Shown here: one piece after another, positions 7,980-16,026 of the stretch
Numbering within the stretch: the first letter of the stretch is position 1
Layout: each line of letters begins with the position of its first letter
NCBI RefSeq assembly: GCF_027531705.1
Contig: NZ_JAPZSP010000027.1
Location: 1-44,525 of the forward strand
Origin: Flavobacterium sp.
Lineage (GTDB): Bacteria > Bacteroidota > Bacteroidia > Flavobacteriales > Flavobacteriaceae
Length of the DNA: 44,525 nt
Reading direction: 5' to 3'
Position numbers and translations under genes: made by a program
Notes under the pieces: generated by a model
The model's database searches: none
Told to the model about the DNA's origin: nothing
Seen by the model: the letters and a program-made list of their open reading frames with translations, nothing else

Positions 7980-9224
7980 TTAATCATACTTTCTTTTCAC
8001 AAACCAAAGATCGTTTAATGACAAACTTATCATTACGTTTAAGAAGTTTTCCTGAACAAGATTTGCTTTTCTAGTTCCACGTTTCCCATATTCAACACCA
8101 ATATTTAGGTTTGAAAATGTTCCGCCAAGAGGAAATCCGAATCCTAATGAAGCAGCCTGCTCTTTGATTGATTCATTAAAAATAACTAAACCAGTATTTT
8201 CAAATCTAAGTCCTGCACGATAAGTTACTTTTTTATAATAATCTGTAAAAGAGCTATAGTTTGGTAAATAATATCCGCCAAAGCTATATTTGGTTACATC
8301 CTCATAAGTTCCTTTAGTATAATCGCTAAATCTATTAGTAAAATCACTTGATTGTTGTGATGTTATTTCGGCACCAAACATCCATTTTCTTGCTTGTCCA
8401 ACTCCTACTCCAAAAGACACTTTAGTTGGCATTTTGATAGTTGTTTCTGTTTCAATTACATCATTAGCTTGATAAGTAGACCCAGAGGCTGATAAGGCTG
8501 AAAGTAGTAAAGAATTAGTTGTCTTTAAATTTGCACTTGGAGAAAAAACAAAACTTGAATAGGCTTCTAGTTTTGGAGAAATTTTAGTTTGATACATTGC
8601 ACCTAAATTAAAATTCACACCCGACATTTCAGAGTTTCTAGCTTCTGACGTAATAAGTTCAACATTCTTTTTACTTGTATAGCTTTGTGCTTCAATTGTA
8701 CCAAAATTATAATTCAAATCAGCTCCAACACTAAAATTCTTATTGACTTTATATGCTAATGCAACATATACTTTATTAAGTCCTCCTGAGCCATTATAGC
8801 TGCTTTCTTGAGAAATGTTATCTACAATTTTTGAACTTTTTATTTTATATCCAACAGAAGAATATGGTATAAGACCAAAACTTGCTCCGAATTTTTTCCC
8901 AATTGGAACACCAACTGCTAAATAATCCAAAGTGGTTCTTTGTGCCTTATCATCAACAGTAGCAGTTCTTAGCTTTGAAGCATTAAAACTTCCTGCAACA
9001 CTAAAAGTAGTTAGTTTTAAATCTGAATAAGAGGCTGGATTTTGAATATTTAGGTGGATACTATCCGGCAATATAGATAAGCCACCCATGAATCTATTTT
9101 CTATTGTTCCTTTAAATCTTACTTCACCGATTCCGTAAAAAGAATAAGGTGAAGCAGTACCTTCTTGTGCCAACGAAGCTAAAGAAAAGAGTAAACTAAT
9201 ACTCAGTATGAATTTTTTAATCAT
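7980..9224 (-). CDS. Outer-membrane beta-barrel protein of unknown substrate
   Basis: 414 residues. MIKKFILSISLLFSLASLAQ is a signal peptide. The rest is made of alternating amphipathic strands with many aromatic residues (for example SVGADLNYNFGTIE, KVSFGVGVG, VTYRAGLRFENTGLV) and ends in MISLSLNDLWFVKRKYD, which fits an outer-membrane barrel. The opening GTASPYSFYGIGEVRFKG is typical of a conserved Bacteroidota outer-membrane protein found next to type III pantothenate kinase. A distant likeness to FadL/OmpP1 barrels is possible. The start overlaps the end of the pantothenate kinase gene by 8 bp, so translation is coupled; the LptC gene follows 9 bp later. A transport substrate cannot be named. 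Confidence 0.8.
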   Translation of the reverse strand: MIKKFILSISLLFSLASLAQEGTASPYSFYGIGEVRFKGTIENRFMGGLSILPDSIHLNIQNPASYSDLKLTTFSVAGSFNASKLRTATVDDKAQRTTLDYLAVGVPIGKKFGASFGLIPYSSVGYKIKSSKIVDNISQESSYNGSGGLNKVYVALAYKVNKNFSVGADLNYNFGTIEAQSYTSKKNVELITSEARNSEMSGVNFNLGAMYQTKISPKLEAYSSFVFSPSANLKTTNSLLLSALSASGSTYQANDVIETETTIKMPTKVSFGVGVGQARKWMFGAEITSQQSSDFTNRFSDYTKGTYEDVTKYSFGGYYLPNYSSFTDYYKKVTYRAGLRFENTGLVIFNESIKEQAASLGFGFPLGGTFSNLNIGVEYGKRGTRKANLVQENFLNVMISLSLNDLWFVKRKYD

Positions 9225-9951
9225 TTTTGATTTTGTATTGATAAATTGTATTCAAACTTTCGAGTAAAAAGTTTGCGTTGGCAAATATGGTATTTTTTAA
9301 TCGTTTAGCCAAAAAATCTGTGTCTCCACCCGTTAAAATTATTATAAAGTTTGTAAATTGATTAGAATATTGGTCGACAAAGCCATTTATTTCATTTGTC
9401 AATCCTTCTACAACGCCTGAATGAATGGATTCAGAAGTAGAATTTCCGATGAATGATTCTGGCTCTTTTTTGGTCAATAAAGGCAATTTTGCAGTATAAT
9501 TATGTAAAGCCTCGTATCTTAAACGTATTCCTGGAGAAATTGCTCCTCCTAAATAATTGTTATTAGAATCAACAAAATCATAGGTTACACATGTTCCTGC
9601 ATCAATAATAAGTCTGTTTTGGTTAGGATAAAGAATTGTTGCACCCGAAGCAAGAACTATTCTATCTATCCCTAAAGTATTGGGTGTTTCATATAAATTG
9701 ACAAATGGAAACTTATCTTTGTGAGTAATAAAATGAAGCTTCAATCTGTTTTCAAATTCTAAAAAAGCTTCTTTTTCTATATTTCCGACTGATGCAACTA
9801 TCAAATTGGAAACTTTTTTATATTTATTTAAAATTTTTTCAATTTCTTTTTTAAAGTCTTCTTTTAGAAAAAAATGATTATCAATAATTGTATTGTTCTC
9901 AAATACAGCATATTTAATTCTAGTATTTCCGATATCGATAGCTAACAACAT
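9217..9951 (-). CDS. coaX: Type III pantothenate kinase
   Basis: 244 residues. Catalyses ATP-dependent phosphorylation of pantothenate, the first step of coenzyme A synthesis, in the cytoplasm. It has the ASKHA-fold marks of CoaX: MLLAIDIGNTRIKYAVF at the N-terminus (phosphate 1 motif), TLGIDRIVLASGA, LIIDAGTCVTYDFVD with the catalytic Asp, GGAISPGIRLRYEAL, and ILTGGD near the C-terminus. Length is typical. It is the first gene of the leftward envelope operon and overlaps the outer-membrane protein gene by 8 bp. A TAACTTTG element on minus (plus 9971-9978) lies 20 bp before the ATG and may be the -7 promoter box. Confidence 0.95.
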   Translation of the reverse strand: MLLAIDIGNTRIKYAVFENNTIIDNHFFLKEDFKKEIEKILNKYKKVSNLIVASVGNIEKEAFLEFENRLKLHFITHKDKFPFVNLYETPNTLGIDRIVLASGATILYPNQNRLIIDAGTCVTYDFVDSNNNYLGGAISPGIRLRYEALHNYTAKLPLLTKKEPESFIGNSTSESIHSGVVEGLTNEINGFVDQYSNQFTNFIIILTGGDTDFLAKRLKNTIFANANFLLESLNTIYQYKIKND

Positions 9952-9970
9952 TCAAGATGATTTGATTTTG

Positions 9971-9978
9971 CAAAGTTA
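9971..9978 (-). promoter_or_regulatory. Possible -7 box of the coaX operon
   Basis: CAAAGTTA on plus, TAACTTTG on minus, matches TAnnTTTG and ends 19 bp before the pantothenate kinase ATG. No TTG was found at the expected distance upstream. Confidence 0.45.
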
Positions 9979-10003
9979 GTGATAGATTTTTTTAATAATT
10001 GTT

Positions 10004-10033
10004 TTGTTTAAATAAAAAATGATTCTATATTTG
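10004..10033 (+). promoter_or_regulatory. Promoter of tRNA-Phe
   Basis: TTG at 10004-10006, exactly 19 bp, then TATATTTG at 10026-10033, a full match to the Bacteroidota consensus. The mature tRNA starts 16 bp after the box. Confidence 0.85.
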
Positions 10034-10048
10034 CACCCGCATTAGCAA

Positions 10049-10121
10049 GGTACCTTAGCTCAGATGGTAGAGCAATGGACTGAAAATCCATGTGTCCCTG
10101 GTTCGATCCCTGGAGGTACCA
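10049..10121 (+). tRNA. tRNA-Phe (GAA)
   Basis: 73 nt. Acceptor stem GGTACCT pairs with AGGTACC, the D-stem is GCTC/GAGC, the anticodon stem ATGGA/TCCAT closes the loop CTGAAAA with anticodon GAA, and the T-loop is TTCGATC. The CCA end is not encoded. The T-stem CCTGG/CCTGG contains a T-T opposition in its middle, an oddity in an otherwise standard molecule. Confidence 0.96.
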
Positions 10122-10128
10122 CAAAAAC

Positions 10129-10172
10129 AATCCGTAATACACTTGTAAAACAAGGAATTACGGATTTTTTGT
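10129..10172 (+). terminator. Terminator after tRNA-Phe
   Basis: AATCCGTAAT (10129-10138) pairs perfectly with ATTACGGATT (10157-10166), with an inner CTTGT/ACAAG helix (10142-10146, 10150-10154), followed by a T-run. Confidence 0.85.
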
Positions 10173-10252
10173 TGTTTTTTTTGAACTCCAACTGTACGAT
10201 AAACGATTATATATAAAAAAAGATAAACAATAATTTAAAAATAAAAAGCATA

Positions 10253-10287
10253 AAAAAACCTTTCAAATCAATGAAAGGTTTTTTGTT
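10253..10287. terminator. Bidirectional terminator, end of the secreted amylase gene
   Basis: AAAACCTTTCA, 6-nt loop, TGAAAGGTTTT with A-run and T-run on either side. On minus it lies just after the stop of the secreted amylase gene. Confidence 0.8.
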
Positions 10288-10305
10288 TTCAAGTAATATA
10301 ACGTA

Positions 10306-13188
10306 TTATTGTTTGACTAATTTAACCGTATTTTCACGATTATTTGAATCAACAACTTTGACAAAATATACACCTTTATTTAAATCGCTAATATTGAATT
10401 GATAAGTACTTGCTTGTTTATCAAAACTTTTCACTAGTTGCCCTGTTATAGAATAAACATAAACTTTATTAGTATCACTATTAATTGTAAACTCATCATT
10501 TGCTGGATTTGGATACAAGCTTATAATTTTACTGTTAAAAGCATTAGTTGCTAATGTAGATGGTTTATTTCCATATATTTTAAATTGTCCTGCATCAATT
10601 GTTATAGGAGTTGCTGTGTCTGTAACATTCAATGTCGAATCATCCATAAGATCATACCAAATTCCAGTGTATGGAAAGTTAGGAGTTATATTTTGACTTG
10701 TAACATTGAAATTAGATAACACAACTACATTTTTCAATTGTGTTGAAGGAATAGCTTCATCGTAGATATATAATTTTGGCGTTAAAGTTGTTCCAGAATT
10801 TATCGCATAATTACCACTAAAAACTGGTTCAGATTTTTTTAAATTTATCATTTTAGACCAGTCATTGTAAATTTTTGATCTATTTACATCTGCAAGCCAA
10901 TTGTTTGCCCATTGTGGTTGCGGTTTATTGTCTAATTTACAATCTCCAGGTGTTGCATCAGATTGGCTATTTACTGTGCCATTACTGCATGTAAAAATTG
11001 ATAAATCCCATCCTAATGCTCCAAAATGCCAAATCATTTTTGGGCCTGGAACTAATAAAGAAACTGCACCAATTGCAGACATTCTTGATAAGGCTGTATT
11101 TAAGTTTCTTACATTATGTGAAGCATTTGTATTATTTCCAAATTGAAGATTTTTGTACATTAATCTTTCTTCATCATGGCTTTCTGGATAACCAATAACT
11201 CTTTTTGCAGAAAATCCTCTAGCGACATTCCCCATTCTTGTTATATCGTTATTTGAATTGAAACCCATTGATAATTGGTTATATTGAGAAGTCATAATTC
11301 CCCACATCATTACACCCTTACTTGGAGTTTCGTTTATTCTATGATTTGCCCATTGTTGCTCTTCTGCATCTGTTCCTAAATGTTCAAAAATTACATAATG
11401 CGTTGGGTCAAGACTCCAAGAATAATCAGCATATTCTTTTAAAACATCCACTCTATCTTGTTGATAAGCGTTAGTACATGCATCACCACTTTGACAATTT
11501 TGTGTAAATCCTTTTGTTAAATCCCATCTGAAACCATCAATTTTATATTCTTCAATCCAATGTTTAACCGTTCTTTTAACGTAGTTTTTTGTCCTTTGTT
11601 GTTGGTGGTTAAAATCACTTCCAACACTATAACTATGTGTTGCAATCATATTGAAATATGGACTATCTGAAGAAGGTCCGCCCCAACCATCACCATCTGC
11701 ATCACTCATCCACATTCTATTCATTGGATTTCTACCGAATGCGTGATTTAATGCAACATCAAGTATTACTGCTATACCATTTTGGTGGCATAAATCTATA
11801 AACTCTTTTAACTTTTCTGCTGGACCATAAGCCTTGTCATTTGCTAAATGAAATGCGGTGTTGTAACCCCAACTTTCATTTCCTTCAAACTCCATTACCG
11901 GCATTAATTGAATTGCGTTTATTTTCAAGTTTTTGAAATAGTCAATTTTATTTATTAAATCTTGATAGCTTCTATTCGAATCAAAATCTCTTACTAGAAC
12001 TTCATATACAACTAATTTGTCTTTATCTGGTTTAACAAAATTTGTAGTTGCTGTACTCCATGCATAAGGAGTTTGTCCTGTTTTCAAAACGGTAACTTCT
12101 CTTTCTTGGCCGGATGCAGTTGGAAATGCTGGTAAATTTGGATATACCAAAGAATTAATCCAAGGATCATCATAAGAAGACAAAACCAACGTTGAATATG
12201 GATCGGCCGTTTTTACCAATACTGGAGAATTTGCCACAGGCGTATTGTCTACAACCCAATATTGATAAGTGTAATCAACTCCTGGCGTTAAACCTGTAAG
12301 TTCAAGCCAAAATTTTGATGATGAAACATCTTTTCGCATTGCATATGAATTGTCAGGTTGCCAATTATTGAAACTTCCTGCAACATAAATAAAGTCTTTT
12401 CCTGGGGCATCTAATACTAAAACGGCTTTTGTTGGATCATTTGGATCATAATTAATTCCATCAATTTTCCCCGAAGGAATTGATTGCGAAACTGTTGGGG
12501 GCGTTACTATTACCGAAAATTTCTTAGTCTGTGTTATTGCTCCTTGTGTAATATCTAATTCATAATTTTGATTAGATGTAAGATCGGTATGTGTGTAAGA
12601 ATAGCTTGTAACATTAGAAGCAGTATTAATACTTACGCCATTAGCTTTTAAATTGTAATTTGCATTACCGTTAGTATTAGATGCGGCAACTGTTCTACTA
12701 CCGCCAGATGCAATTATTGTGGTGCTATTAAGAGCAGGTGTTGTTAGTGTAGATTGAAAAAAACCAACTTCTGCTAAAATATCTTGCGATTTTTTATCGC
12801 CAGTACCGTTTTTTGCTTTTACTAAAAAGCCTATTCGACCAATGTTTGTTCTGTTATAAAATGTTGTTGGTGTGATAGTCTTTGTATAAGTATCGGTTCC
12901 TGCATCATATGTAAACTTGTTAGCTTCATTGGAGACTGTCCAAGTTCCGTTAGTTGGGCAGTCTATGATGTTGACATCATTTATATCAAATGACCATGCC
13001 CACATATAAAGGGCATTTCCAATAACACCCCAAGTAGTTTCATTTACACTACTTCCATTTATAGTTATAGTGATTGGTGTTGTTTCTTCAAATGTATTTG
13101 GAGAAATAGAATAGGTTATAGATTGCTGTTGTGCCCAAGTACTCATTGTGAACAATGCAAATAAAAAGTAACAAATTATTTTTTTCAT
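10306..13188 (-). CDS. Secreted GH13 alpha-amylase with T9SS type A sorting domain
   Basis: 960 residues. An extracellular enzyme that cuts alpha-1,4 bonds of starch. A signal peptide (ending TMSTWAQ) is followed by beta-rich domains to about residue 230, a CBM48/E-set-like region (FIYVAGSFNNWQPDNSYAMR, near 270), then the GH13 barrel from about 385. Catalytic residues are visible: nucleophile Asp556 in GFRWDLTKG, acid/base Glu602 in FEHLG, and Asp672 in PESHDEER. The C-terminus (SLYPNPANDEFTI, VYSITGQLVKSF, LNKGVYFVKV) is a type A T9SS sorting domain, so it is exported across the outer membrane and released or fixed at the surface. It is the last gene of the susCDE run; a hairpin in the 66-bp gap after SusE may lower its expression. 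Confidence 0.94.
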   Translation of the reverse strand: MKKIICYFLFALFTMSTWAQQQSITYSISPNTFEETTPITITINGSSVNETTWGVIGNALYMWAWSFDINDVNIIDCPTNGTWTVSNEANKFTYDAGTDTYTKTITPTTFYNRTNIGRIGFLVKAKNGTGDKKSQDILAEVGFFQSTLTTPALNSTTIIASGGSRTVAASNTNGNANYNLKANGVSINTASNVTSYSYTHTDLTSNQNYELDITQGAITQTKKFSVIVTPPTVSQSIPSGKIDGINYDPNDPTKAVLVLDAPGKDFIYVAGSFNNWQPDNSYAMRKDVSSSKFWLELTGLTPGVDYTYQYWVVDNTPVANSPVLVKTADPYSTLVLSSYDDPWINSLVYPNLPAFPTASGQEREVTVLKTGQTPYAWSTATTNFVKPDKDKLVVYEVLVRDFDSNRSYQDLINKIDYFKNLKINAIQLMPVMEFEGNESWGYNTAFHLANDKAYGPAEKLKEFIDLCHQNGIAVILDVALNHAFGRNPMNRMWMSDADGDGWGGPSSDSPYFNMIATHSYSVGSDFNHQQQRTKNYVKRTVKHWIEEYKIDGFRWDLTKGFTQNCQSGDACTNAYQQDRVDVLKEYADYSWSLDPTHYVIFEHLGTDAEEQQWANHRINETPSKGVMMWGIMTSQYNQLSMGFNSNNDITRMGNVARGFSAKRVIGYPESHDEERLMYKNLQFGNNTNASHNVRNLNTALSRMSAIGAVSLLVPGPKMIWHFGALGWDLSIFTCSNGTVNSQSDATPGDCKLDNKPQPQWANNWLADVNRSKIYNDWSKMINLKKSEPVFSGNYAINSGTTLTPKLYIYDEAIPSTQLKNVVVLSNFNVTSQNITPNFPYTGIWYDLMDDSTLNVTDTATPITIDAGQFKIYGNKPSTLATNAFNSKIISLYPNPANDEFTINSDTNKVYVYSITGQLVKSFDKQASTYQFNISDLNKGVYFVKVVDSNNRENTVKLVKQ

Positions 13189-13206
13189 ATTGGTTAAGTT
13201 AAGATA

Positions 13207-13232
13207 AAAAAGGGCTGCAATATACAGCCCTT
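13207..13232 (-). terminator. Intercistronic hairpin between SusE and secreted amylase
   Basis: AAGGGCTG (13210-13217), 7-nt loop, CAGCCCTT (13225-13232). In the leftward direction of transcription it is followed by a T-run (A-run on plus), the form of an intrinsic terminator placed inside an operon. It could give partial read-through or protect the upstream message. Confidence 0.7.
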
Positions 13233-13254
13233 AATTTATTGGTTGTTATAAAAC

Positions 13255-14403
13255 TTATTGAGTAACTAATGTGTATTTGTAGTCTCTTGAGTTTCTTACA
13301 TCAATTGTTATAATACAAGTAACTTTTGTGCCATCGTCTGTTCCAGGAACAGTTATCAAACCATCTGTAACATTCAAGTCAGGATCTACACTAACTAATT
13401 GTCCAGATGTAGAGGATTTTCCTAGTGCAGAAATAATTGGTGCTGTGCTTGGTATATAAGGAGGAGTTCCTGTTAATAGTGCTGTCCAATAATTAGATTT
13501 TAGTTTGAATTTTCTCCCTTTGTATAAGTCTACAGTTATAGTCCAAATATTATCATGATCATCGTCAACAAAAGGCAATGCTCTATCTGAAAAAAGTGTG
13601 CTTTTTGCTTTCCCATAAATACCAAAATAATTGTACTGCGATACTGAGTAGGTATTAGCAACAATATTTGCTTTAACTAAATAATATCCCGCAGTAGCTA
13701 TCGTTATACTTGGCGCAGCAGAATCAGTATCTAAAGTTCCTGCTGTTCCACCGATTGCAGTAGCTGAAGCGAAATCGCCGCAAGCACTTGGTTGGTAGAA
13801 TTTATAACTTCCTGACTGAAGATAAAAGTATCCTTCAAACTCAGAATTTAAAATTCCTTTTGAAACCATTTTAGAAGAAGCTGCAATTTCTGAAGTACTA
13901 GTTACAAAAGCAAGTTCAGGTGTTTCAGTAGAATAAGGAGTTACATTAATCGTTATTACATTGGAATATTGAATAAATGGATTACCTACTCTATTTCCAA
14001 GAACAGATTTAATTCTAACATCAACTGGAGTACTAACACCACATTGAAAACCAGCTGTTGCTAATAGTGAATTTAATTCAGCAACTTTTAAAACATAAGC
14101 TCTATCAGTTAAAATAAATTCATCATCATTTGCAACAAGTGATTCAGAAAAATTAGTTCCTGACTTGGCGACTTCTAATAAATAATTTGAATCTTGTGTT
14201 GCCACACCATTATTAACTTTATCCCATTCAAAAGTTAAAACTGTATTTTCATTATCTTGTGGCAACAATACAAACGAACTAACTGACTCTAATGTTCTCA
14301 ATTGAAAACTATTAGCTGAAACTATTGGTTCTTTATCATTTTCGCATGAACTTATAGTAATAATAAGAAATGCAAAAAACATTGTTTTAATTATATTTTT
14401 CAT
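13255..14403 (-). CDS. susE: SusE/SusF-like surface starch-binding lipoprotein
   Basis: 382 residues. The N-terminus MKNIIKTMFFAFLIITISSC ends in a lipobox Cys (residue 20), followed by ENDKE, an acidic stretch of the kind that directs Bacteroidota lipoproteins to the cell surface. The first domain (TLESVSSFVLLPQDNENTVL, TFEWDKV) is the SusE Ig-like domain; later modules (GYYLVKANIVANTYSV, YGKA, DDHDNIWTITVDLYKGRKFK) resemble SusE/SusF carbohydrate-binding domains with exposed aromatic residues. It is expected to hold maltooligosaccharides at the surface for SusC/SusD. It lies 19 bp downstream of SusD on the same strand. Confidence 0.85.
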   Translation of the reverse strand: MKNIIKTMFFAFLIITISSCENDKEPIVSANSFQLRTLESVSSFVLLPQDNENTVLTFEWDKVNNGVATQDSNYLLEVAKSGTNFSESLVANDDEFILTDRAYVLKVAELNSLLATAGFQCGVSTPVDVRIKSVLGNRVGNPFIQYSNVITINVTPYSTETPELAFVTSTSEIAASSKMVSKGILNSEFEGYFYLQSGSYKFYQPSACGDFASATAIGGTAGTLDTDSAAPSITIATAGYYLVKANIVANTYSVSQYNYFGIYGKAKSTLFSDRALPFVDDDHDNIWTITVDLYKGRKFKLKSNYWTALLTGTPPYIPSTAPIISALGKSSTSGQLVSVDPDLNVTDGLITVPGTDDGTKVTCIITIDVRNSRDYKYTLVTQ

Positions 14404-14422
14404 TTAAAATTAATTTAATCTG

Positions 14423-16015
14423 TTAATTATAACCTATATTTTGAGTTAAATTTGGATTAGCTTGAATAGCTTTAAGTGGAATTGGAAATAAATTATAATG
14501 TACAGGAATTGCAGTTCCATCTTTTACATTTCCTTTCCAAGGCCATAAATAGGTTCCACCAGTAAATTTTCCAAAACGAATTAAGTCAGATCTTCTGTGC
14601 CCTTCGAAATTTAATTCTCTAGCTCTTTCATCTAAAATAAAATCAAGAGTTAGCTGACTTGCATTAATTGTAGTTGCATTTGATCTATTTCTAACATCAT
14701 TAACATACTGCAATGCTTGAGATATACTGCCGCCGCCACCTCTTACCACACATTCTGCATACATTAAGTATACATCAGCCAACCTAAAAAGAGGGAAATC
14801 AGTTCCAGAGAAACTTGTAGCTACAGTTGAACTTGAGAAATTTGAATTTCTAAACTTTACACTAGGAAAACCATCTGTCCACTCTTTATAATCTTCCATT
14901 TCAAAGTTATGACGTTTTAATGGATCAGTGTCTAAATGATTTGACCAAAATAAATGAGCTCTATCATCATCAGAATCATCTAAATCTTGAGCACTATTAC
15001 CAAACAATCCATACCAAGCTTTAGTTGCTCTATGTCCACCCCAGCCTTCAGTTGCGCCATAATCTCCTAATTGCATGTTACTGCCATTTAAACTTCCGTT
15101 AACCAAATAAGTAGTGTTTCCATAACTTTGACTAGTTAAAGGATCTGCAATTAAAGCATAAATAATTTCATTTTTAGCACTAGTTAAGTTATTATCTCCA
15201 GAAAACAAACTGACAAAATTAGGAGTTAATGAATATCCTCCTTCATCTATTATTTTTTTAGAATAGATTAAAGCATCCGCATATCTTGGAGATCCGGTAT
15301 ATACTTCTGCGTTCAAATAAAGTTTTGCCAATAACATTCTAGCAACAGATTTATTTGCTCTTCCATATCCAATGTAAGCTGGTAACTTTTCTTCAATATC
15401 TTTTAATTCAGACTCTATAAAACTAAATAACTGCTGTCTTGTTGATTCAGGTTTCGACACATTTGGCAAGTCATTTTCAGTCAAAATTGGTCCTTTTCCA
15501 AAGCAATCAATCAAATAATAATATGAAAGGGCACGCAAAAAACGCATCTCGCTAATAACTTGATCTTTTGTAGCAAAATCTAATACACTAACTTGTTTAA
15601 TGACATTATTAGCTTGAGGTACAGTATAATAAATTCTATTATACATATATCTGAAAAATTTATTGTTCTCATCCCAATCAGAAGTCGTTGTCAATTGATC
15701 TAAACCATTGTCTCCCCAACGATTTTTCATATCATCCGCAGTGAAATCTTGAAGATTGATAATCCCTCTTAAGAAAGGAGATTCTCCTGCATCATCACCA
15801 GGTGTATCTGTACTACCCGGACCGCTAGGTCCAGACAAAGCAAAAGATCCATACACTTTTGAAACTAAACCTCCTAATGTAGATTGTTCCTCTAACAATT
15901 GGTCAATAGTTTTGGTAACATCTTTTGGTTCTGTTTCTAAGTCATCAATGCAACTTGTGAATATAGAAATAGATAAAAGAAATAAACTAATAATTTTATA
16001 TTTTTTCATTTTCAT
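14423..16015 (-). CDS. susD: SusD/RagB-type nutrient-binding outer-membrane lipoprotein
   Basis: 530 residues. A surface lipoprotein that binds the glycan and forms the lid over the SusC channel. The signal ends SISIFTSC with the lipid-modified Cys at residue 22, followed by IDDLETEP, an acidic export tag. Family marks include AEMRFLRAL-like EMRFLRALSYYYLID, the TPR-like helices (SVARMLLAKLYLNAEVY), FPLFRLADVYLMYAECV, and DERARELNFEGHRRSDLIRF near the C-terminus. It starts 11 bp after the stop of SusC and is followed by SusE. A second in-frame ATG two codons in (16009) is an equal candidate start. Confidence 0.95.
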   Translation of the reverse strand: MKMKKYKIISLFLLSISIFTSCIDDLETEPKDVTKTIDQLLEEQSTLGGLVSKVYGSFALSGPSGPGSTDTPGDDAGESPFLRGIINLQDFTADDMKNRWGDNGLDQLTTTSDWDENNKFFRYMYNRIYYTVPQANNVIKQVSVLDFATKDQVISEMRFLRALSYYYLIDCFGKGPILTENDLPNVSKPESTRQQLFSFIESELKDIEEKLPAYIGYGRANKSVARMLLAKLYLNAEVYTGSPRYADALIYSKKIIDEGGYSLTPNFVSLFSGDNNLTSAKNEIIYALIADPLTSQSYGNTTYLVNGSLNGSNMQLGDYGATEGWGGHRATKAWYGLFGNSAQDLDDSDDDRAHLFWSNHLDTDPLKRHNFEMEDYKEWTDGFPSVKFRNSNFSSSTVATSFSGTDFPLFRLADVYLMYAECVVRGGGGSISQALQYVNDVRNRSNATTINASQLTLDFILDERARELNFEGHRRSDLIRFGKFTGGTYLWPWKGNVKDGTAIPVHYNLFPIPLKAIQANPNLTQNIGYN

Positions 16016-16026
16016 TTTTTTTACTA

